Below, piece by piece: positions 59,287 through 64,000 of a stretch of 64,000 nt of DNA. The translations under genes and the position numbers were made by a program. The notes below the pieces were generated by a model. The model searched no databases and was not told where the DNA came from. It saw only the letters and a program-made list of their open reading frames with translations. The stretch comes from JBQTKD01 sp052386455 (GTDB lineage Bacteria; Actinomycetota; Actinomycetes; Sporichthyales; Sporichthyaceae): the NCBI GenBank assembly GCA_052386455.1, contig JBQTKD010000082.1, positions 62,001 through 126,000 on the forward strand. Direction: 5' to 3'. The stretch's first letter is position 1; each line of letters begins with the position of its first letter.

Positions 59287-61799
59287 CCCTCGTCGACGGT
59301 GCTGAAGGCGGCCTGTGCGCCGGTGCCGGGGCGGCCCCTCGGGAGGCGCTTGCGGAGTTCGGCGTTGACCACGGCGAGCTCGGCGGGGTCGCGGTGGGAG
59401 AGGGCGGTGCGACCGCGGGCGATGAGGCGCTTCACCTCGTCGTTCTTGGACTTGGCCAGGATGCGACGCAGGTCTTCGAAAACGATGGCCTCCATCTTCC
59501 CGCTGCGGCGCAGCAGTCGGGCGCCGATCTCCATCAGCACGTCGGCCTGCCGGCGCAGGACGGCGCGGTCGCGGTTCGCCAACGCCTGGGCGGCGACGGC
59601 GTCCGCAGCGGCGAGGTCGTCCCTGTCCTCCTCCGTGCCGCCGGCTTCGACCTTGCGGGCGACGACCTCGCGCAGCTTGCGAACCCGCTCCATCAACGAG
59701 GGCAACTGCAGCGCGTCCTCGACGTCGTCGAGCAGCGTCTCGGCGTCGAGCAGCCGGGCGTGGCAGTTGGCCCCGGCGACGGGGTCGACCTCGGCGGCGC
59801 GTAGAAGGCGCCCGGCCTCCTCGAGGATCGCCTCGGCGTGGAGGCGATCGAGCGTGCGCGTGGCCTCGGGAACGGGCAGCTCGGCGACGGCGCGACGCAC
59901 CTCGTGCGCACGGTCGGACACGGCGGAGAGGTGGTCGCGCAGCCCGGCCGGGGCGGGGATCTCGGCGCGGCCGAGTTCGACCTCGATCTCGAAGTCCTGG
60001 TCGAGGATCGGGACGTAGGCCTCGGCACGGACGGTGCGGCTGGCGTCGATCTCCACCGAGATCTCGACCTCGCTGCCCGCCGGGACGTCGCGGACCATCT
60101 GCCGAGAATTGATCTCGAGGCGGCCGATGAGGGTGTTCCGGTCCGCCTTCGGGCGCTCGCCCTCGACGAGCGGGACGCGGATCAGTCCCTCGCCCGAGCC
60201 GCTGCGCGCCATCGTCGTGGTGGTCAGGACGACACGGCAGCGGGCCGGCAGTTCGGTGCCCTTCTCCAAGAGCCAACGCACGGCCTTGTCCGCGAGGCCC
60301 ACGCCGACAGAGTGCGTGAGCACCGCCGCCCCACCCACCAAGGGAGTATGACGGTACGTCAGCTTCTCGGGGTCGGTGGGCAGGGCGCTGCCCCGAGGGT
60401 CGCGCAGGTCGATGCGGAACTCGTTGGTGCTCTTCGTCTGCGCGCGCAGGCGAGTGACGAAGGCGCCGTCGGCCGCGAGTTCGATGCGGCCGGAGCGCCA
60501 CGGCGGGCGGGCGGCGTCGTTGGCGAACTCGACGGTGCACCCGGACCAGTCGCTGCCGGGCGCCTGGCCGGTGGCGCGGCCACCGACGAGCGGCTCGTCG
60601 TCGGACCCGACGCTCTTGTGTTCGAGGTCCAGCGACACGGCGTCGACGGCCTTCGTGGCCCCGGCCCTCCCTCCCCGATGTGACTGTGGCATCCGCTGGG
60701 TGCCGGCGAACATCGCGGCGCCACGGGCGACGACGGTGATGGCGTCCATGCTGAAGTCCAGCGGGATCCCGAGCCCCCCTCCTGCGTCGGCCAGGCGTTC
60801 GCGCAGGCCGGGCGAGAGCGTCGCTCCCCCGACGAGGATCAGGCGCTCGATGTCGCCTGGGGCGAGGCCCTTCTCGGAGAGCGCGCGGCGGCAGAGGTTC
60901 ACCGAGCGGGTGTAGAGCGGGTCGGTGAACGCTGCGAGCTCCTCGCGGGTTACCTCGCGGACGAACTCGAACGGACGGCCGTCCGCGTCGGCCAACTCCA
61001 CCCGCACCTCGGCCACCGGGCTCGCGGACAGCGCGATCTTCGCCGATTCGGCGGCGTGCTTGAGCTTGGCGATGTTGCCCGCCCAACGGCGGTTGCCGCG
61101 GGTCAGGTCCGCGAGGCCGTGCTCCTTGGCGACGGCGGGCGCGAGCAGATCCTCGACCAGCGCCCAGTCGATGAGCTTGCCGCCGAGGAAGTTGTCGCCG
61201 GCGTGGTTCACGACGCCGAACTCGCCGTCGCGGACGTTGACGACTGCGGCGTCGAAGGTGCCGCCGCCGAAGTCGTAGACCATCCAGAACGCCTTGCGGT
61301 CCTCGGCGGTACTGGCGTACGCCCAGGCGGCGGCGGTGGGTTCCTGGACGAGCGGGGCGTAGTCGAAGCCGGCCAGGGCGGCGGCGCGGCGGGTGGCGTC
61401 GCACTGGTCGAGGGAGAACGCCGCGGGGACGGTGACGACGGCGGCGGCGGCTTCCTCGCCGGTGGTGCGCTGCAGGTCCGCGCGCAGCGACTTCAGCACC
61501 TCGGCGGAGAGTTCCTCCGGAGTCATCCGGCGGCCGGAGGCCTCGAAGACCTTGTGCTCGCCCGGGGTGCCCATCTGGAGCTTGAACTCGGCGCACGCGT
61601 TGTCCGGGTCGCGTTCGATGCGGCTGCGCGCCTCCTCGCCGACGTAGACGTTGCCGGAACCGGACAGGTACACCGCGGACGGGGTGAACTCGCGCTGCCA
61701 GGTGTTGCGCACGACGGTCGCGTCGGCGCCCGACGCGAGCGCCAGGGCGCTGTTGGTGGTCCCGAGGTCGATGCCGACGTCGATCGTGTCTCGGGTCAT
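59283..61799 (-). CDS. Non-canonical Hsp70-family chaperone, 838 aa
   Basis: The N-terminal ATPase domain is clear: VGIDLGTTNSALALASG (phosphate 1), MVYDFGGGTFDAAVVNV (phosphate 2), ERLILVGGATLSPGLRERL (adenosine region) and VQEPTAAAWAYAS. After about residue 385 the protein departs from DnaK. A basic linker comes first, then a beta-rich segment (CTVEFANDAARPPWRSGRIELAADGAFVTRLRAQ). A DnaK-like beta region (LTTTTMARSGSGEGLIRVPLVEGERPKADRNTLIGRLEI) and a long helical tail of about 300 residues follow. At 838 residues it is about 200 longer than DnaK and has no EEVD-like end. It is first of its three-to-four-gene chain and coupled upstream to a GrpE-like gene. Confidence 0.85.
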   Translation of the reverse strand: MTRDTIDVGIDLGTTNSALALASGADATVVRNTWQREFTPSAVYLSGSGNVYVGEEARSRIERDPDNACAEFKLQMGTPGEHKVFEASGRRMTPEELSAEVLKSLRADLQRTTGEEAAAAVVTVPAAFSLDQCDATRRAAALAGFDYAPLVQEPTAAAWAYASTAEDRKAFWMVYDFGGGTFDAAVVNVRDGEFGVVNHAGDNFLGGKLIDWALVEDLLAPAVAKEHGLADLTRGNRRWAGNIAKLKHAAESAKIALSASPVAEVRVELADADGRPFEFVREVTREELAAFTDPLYTRSVNLCRRALSEKGLAPGDIERLILVGGATLSPGLRERLADAGGGLGIPLDFSMDAITVVARGAAMFAGTQRMPQSHRGGRAGATKAVDAVSLDLEHKSVGSDDEPLVGGRATGQAPGSDWSGCTVEFANDAARPPWRSGRIELAADGAFVTRLRAQTKSTNEFRIDLRDPRGSALPTDPEKLTYRHTPLVGGAAVLTHSVGVGLADKAVRWLLEKGTELPARCRVVLTTTTMARSGSGEGLIRVPLVEGERPKADRNTLIGRLEINSRQMVRDVPAGSEVEISVEIDASRTVRAEAYVPILDQDFEIEVELGRAEIPAPAGLRDHLSAVSDRAHEVRRAVAELPVPEATRTLDRLHAEAILEEAGRLLRAAEVDPVAGANCHARLLDAETLLDDVEDALQLPSLMERVRKLREVVARKVEAGGTEEDRDDLAAADAVAAQALANRDRAVLRRQADVLMEIGARLLRRSGKMEAIVFEDLRRILAKSKNDEVKRLIARGRTALSHRDPAELAVVNAELRKRLPRGRPGTGAQAAFSTVDEG

Positions 61800-62125
61800 C
61801 GTCGTCCCTTCTTGGTCTCGGGCCGGGCCACGATCACCTGGCCGACCTGAAGACGTTCCCTCCCGCGATAGACGCAGGGACGCACGGTCTCGACGACGAC
61901 GTCCGCCGCGACGCCGGGCCGCGGCTCGTAGGCGACGACCTCCAGCGCCATGCCCGCGACGAACGCGACGCCGTCGTGGTCCTGGACGGTGAGACCTGCT
62001 CGGGCGAACGCGTCCCACGCGCCCTGCAGGTGGCGGGCGGCCTGGCGCTCGGCCTCGCCGAGCTTTCGGCCGGCGCGCCAGATGTTCGTGAGTGCCTCGG
62101 CCAACGCCGCGTCGTCGTCAGCCAT
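61796..62125 (-). CDS. GrpE-like small protein coupled to the Hsp70 gene
   Basis: 109 residues. The first half is a helix (LAEALTNIWRAGRKLGEAERQAARHLQGAWDAFARAGL). The second half, DGVAFVAGMALEVVAYEPRPGVAADVVVETVRPCVYRGRERLQVGQVIVARPE, resembles the GrpE beta-wing head: a V-x-x-x-x-x-x-P-G motif, then ET-V-R-P-x-x-Y-R-x-x-x-x-L-Q-x-G-x-V-x-V-A-R. It ends by overlapping the Hsp70 ATG (61796-61799). It is thus a plausible dedicated nucleotide-exchange factor with a shortened coiled coil. This is inference from pattern and position. Confidence 0.65.
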   Translation of the reverse strand: MADDDAALAEALTNIWRAGRKLGEAERQAARHLQGAWDAFARAGLTVQDHDGVAFVAGMALEVVAYEPRPGVAADVVVETVRPCVYRGRERLQVGQVIVARPETKKGRR

Positions 62126-63632
62126 ATCGAACCTCGCCCACGTGCAGTTCTTCGTCCAGGTACTTGCGTACGGCTTGGCGCCGCGAGAGCGCGGCTGCGC
62201 CGAGGGCCACCGCGAGCGCGGCCACCAATGCGAGGTCTACCCAGATGCCCACGACGAGCAGCACGAGGCCGAGCACGAGTGCCGCGGGCACCGCGACCCG
62301 CAGCCGGCGGACCCACGGGGAGAACGGGACCTTCGCGTACACGTAGTCCTCGTCGGTGAGGTAGCTGGCCAGGGCGTGCACGGGAATCCAGAAGACGGTG
62401 ACGCAGCGGGTCTCCACCCAGGTGTCGTCGACTTCGGCGCGCCGGCCGAAGGGACGCACGCCGCAGCCGAGGAACTGACTCCGCGTCGGAGTCCTCGAGA
62501 GCTCTGCGCGGACGGCGCGCGGGTCGTCGGCCATGGCGTGGAGCCGGCGTCGAAGCTCGTGGTCCTCGGTGCGGCCGGCCCACTGGCGCAGGACCTCGAC
62601 GGCGCCGTCGGGGTCGCCCGCGTCCAGCCACGGCTTGATGACCGCTCGTACCTCGGCCTCGGCGAGGTCCCCGGCGGTGCGGTCGACGAGGGACCGGGCC
62701 GTCTGGTCGCGCGCGAGGTCGCGGGCACCCGCGAGCAGCGGGGCCGCCGCCGCGGCGGGCCCGCCCGCGTTCACGTGGGCCACCGCGGCGCGAACGACGG
62801 CGGTGGCGATCTCGTCGTGCAGGGCGGCGGGCAGCGGGTCGTCGTCCGGCAGCACGGCGTGGAGCACGGCGAGGGCGGTGGGCGCGGTCTCGAGAAGCGC
62901 GCTTGCCGCGGTCAGCCCGGCGTCGGCTTCCTCCTCTGTGGCGGCTCGCAGGACGGTCGCGCACTGGTCGTGGAGCCGGTCGACGGTGGGAGCGCACGCT
63001 TCGCGCAGCGCGACGCGCACGGCGCGGTAGTCGAAGGGCGAGTCGGCGAGGTGGCGCAGGTGCGCGCGGACGCCCGGTTCGTCGCCGGCCTGGGCGGCAA
63101 CGACGGCGAGGTGGGCGCTGGGGGCGAGCACACGCCCGCGCGCGGCCACGCGCAGCGCGCGGGCGTGGGCGACGCCGACGCGGGGGTCGTCGAGATCCTT
63201 GGCACGGTCCTCGAGGCGGTGCCAGAACGCGTCGTCGTCGAGCGCGCGGGCCCAGGCGGCGAGGGCCGCGTCCCAGTCCCCGTCGTGTTCGAGCGCTCGG
63301 CAGTGTGCCGCGATGGCGTCGTCGTGCACGCCGCCCTCGCCGGTGAGCCAGAAGGTCTCGTGGACCAGCCGGGTCAGCGGCGCGGTCAGGGCTTCGAAGG
63401 CGTTCTTGATCGTGTCCGCGTCGGGCTCTAGAGCGAGCTCTCCCCAGGGGCTGGGCACCGCGGTGCCGAGGCGCGCGGCCATGGCAAGTTCCTCGCGGCG
63501 GCGTCGGACCGCCGTCGTGCCCGCGTCGGTGGGGATGCCCGCGATGCGAAACAGGTTGGCGCGGTACAGGGCGAGAACGGGGATGCGGCGCAGGACGGCG
63601 TCGACGTCGCGTTGCGCCGCCTCGTCGGTCAT
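62118..63632 (-). CDS. Membrane protein of the Hsp70 operon, possibly a J-domain-like partner
   Basis: 504 residues, ATG overlapping the previous gene's stop (ATGA). The N-terminus (VDAVLRRIPVLALYRANLFRIAGIPTDAGTTAVRRRREELAMAARLG) recalls the first helices of a J domain (N-x-F-x-I-x-G-I-x-x-D-A), but no HPD tripeptide is seen. The middle 300 residues are helical, repeat-like and alanine-rich (WDAALAAWARALDDDAFW, PDGAVEVLRQWAGR). Two membrane helices near the end (VAVPAALVLGLVLLVVGIWV and LALVAALAVALGAAAL) precede a short cytoplasmic tail ending LDEELHVGEVRYG. It may anchor the chaperone at the membrane. Confidence 0.6.
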   Translation of the reverse strand: MTDEAAQRDVDAVLRRIPVLALYRANLFRIAGIPTDAGTTAVRRRREELAMAARLGTAVPSPWGELALEPDADTIKNAFEALTAPLTRLVHETFWLTGEGGVHDDAIAAHCRALEHDGDWDAALAAWARALDDDAFWHRLEDRAKDLDDPRVGVAHARALRVAARGRVLAPSAHLAVVAAQAGDEPGVRAHLRHLADSPFDYRAVRVALREACAPTVDRLHDQCATVLRAATEEEADAGLTAASALLETAPTALAVLHAVLPDDDPLPAALHDEIATAVVRAAVAHVNAGGPAAAAAPLLAGARDLARDQTARSLVDRTAGDLAEAEVRAVIKPWLDAGDPDGAVEVLRQWAGRTEDHELRRRLHAMADDPRAVRAELSRTPTRSQFLGCGVRPFGRRAEVDDTWVETRCVTVFWIPVHALASYLTDEDYVYAKVPFSPWVRRLRVAVPAALVLGLVLLVVGIWVDLALVAALAVALGAAALSRRQAVRKYLDEELHVGEVRYG

Positions 63633-63991
63633 CGCAGTGCGGCCCAGGTGCCGAGACCGGCGGCGCCGGCGGTGACGGCAAGAAGGCCCCAGCGCTCGCG
63701 GGGCGGCAGGTCCTTCCAGTGCACCAGCGTGGCGCTCATGTCGACGGCGTCGGCCACCGCACCCATTCCGACGGCGAGGCGCCGGGTCCTGCCGCCCGCG
63801 GCGAGCGCGAGCACGCCGAGCGCGATGTCCCGTCCGCCGAGGGCCCGGGCGAACACCTGCACGCCGGGGGTGGCCGCCGGGCCGGCGCCGATCCACGGCT
63901 TGGCGGGAAGCTCCGGCTTGGCGATCGCGGCAACACCGAGGACGACTCGGCCGAGCGCGATTCCGGTGGCGACGGTACGGGGGTGGGCCAC
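63629..63991 (-). CDS. Small membrane protein, 120 aa, at the window edge
   Basis: GTG at 63991 gives VAHPRTVATGIALGRVVLGVAAIAKPELPAKPWIGAGPAATPGVQVFARALGGRDIALGVLALAAGG... with three or four hydrophobic stretches. The K-P-W-I-G and A-L-G-G-R-D-I-A-L-G motifs are typical of a small actinobacterial membrane family of unknown function. The frame is open beyond the GTG to the end of the window, so the true start could lie outside. Its stop overlaps the next gene (ATGA), placing it first in the Hsp70 operon as seen here. Confidence 0.65.
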   Translation of the reverse strand: MAHPRTVATGIALGRVVLGVAAIAKPELPAKPWIGAGPAATPGVQVFARALGGRDIALGVLALAAGGRTRRLAVGMGAVADAVDMSATLVHWKDLPPRERWGLLAVTAGAAGLGTWAALR

Positions 63992-64000
63992 GAGGCCCAG

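Noticed and set aside
58078..61596. A 1172-codon minus-strand open frame across the L,D-transpeptidase and Hsp70 genes
   Set aside because: The Hsp70 reading is in another frame on the same strand with complete ATPase motifs; this frame is low-complexity Arg/Gly/Pro.

Overview
The window is about 64 kb of very G+C-rich bacterial chromosome, dense with short-overlap operons (ATGA, GTGA and TGATG junctions). Its gene content is that of an actinobacterium. There is a BldD developmental regulator beside nusB-efp-pepQ, a pyrR-led pyrimidine operon with a PyrR-binding hairpin, an aroC-aroK-aroB-aroQ cluster, and several genes whose start codon follows a TANNNT -10 box by six bases, the usual sign of leaderless transcripts. 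BldD, with all its cyclic-di-GMP ligand residues, suggests a morphologically complex, probably sporulating lineage. The genus is not readable from the sequence.

Layout. 1-3200: the tail of a solute-binding protein, two unknown small genes, a Phd/VapC-type toxin-antitoxin pair with a frameshifted toxin, a secreted protein and a TIGR03084-type metal-binding protein. 3.4-5.3 kb: two membrane-anchored unknowns. 5.3-13.2 kb: a branched-chain amino-acid-type ABC transporter operon (livK, two small membrane proteins, a fused livHM permease, livG, livF, a surface protein) behind a near-consensus promoter. 13.4-15.3 kb: a secreted beta-propeller gene and an unknown partner. 15.5-19.6 kb: a TetR regulator, an aldehyde dehydrogenase and acetyl-CoA synthetase. 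19.7-24.5 kb: a MacA/MacB-like efflux locus in visible decay, with three independent lesions and an intact permease. 24.7-35.6 kb: a polysaccharide deacetylase, a PAP2/diacylglycerol-kinase fusion, a redoxin, an HD-domain protein, a TPR lipoprotein, a NYN-domain protein, nitronate monooxygenase and a double M16 peptidase.

35.7-44.3 kb: de novo UMP synthesis on the minus strand. pyrR, pyrB and pyrC are translationally coupled. carA, carB and pyrD follow after gaps that carry palindromic repeats. 44.3-48.4 kb: a TauE/SafE permease, a MazEF-type pair, a YnfA protein and an arsenic cluster (arsR-aquaporin-arsC diverging from arsI across an ArsR-type palindrome). 48.4-51.5 kb: bldD with two tandem BldD boxes on its own promoter, convergent with pepQ-efp-nusB, plus a 26-residue metallothionein and an unrecognised 23-residue ORF. 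51.5-54.6 kb: two secreted proteins and an ECF sigma/membrane anti-sigma pair with GerMN-Gmad2-like modules. 54.6-57.9 kb: the shikimate genes. 58.1-64 kb: an L,D-transpeptidase and a minus-strand operon encoding a non-canonical Hsp70, a GrpE-like protein, a membrane repeat protein and another membrane protein. No rRNA, tRNA, CRISPR array, transposase or prophage gene was seen.
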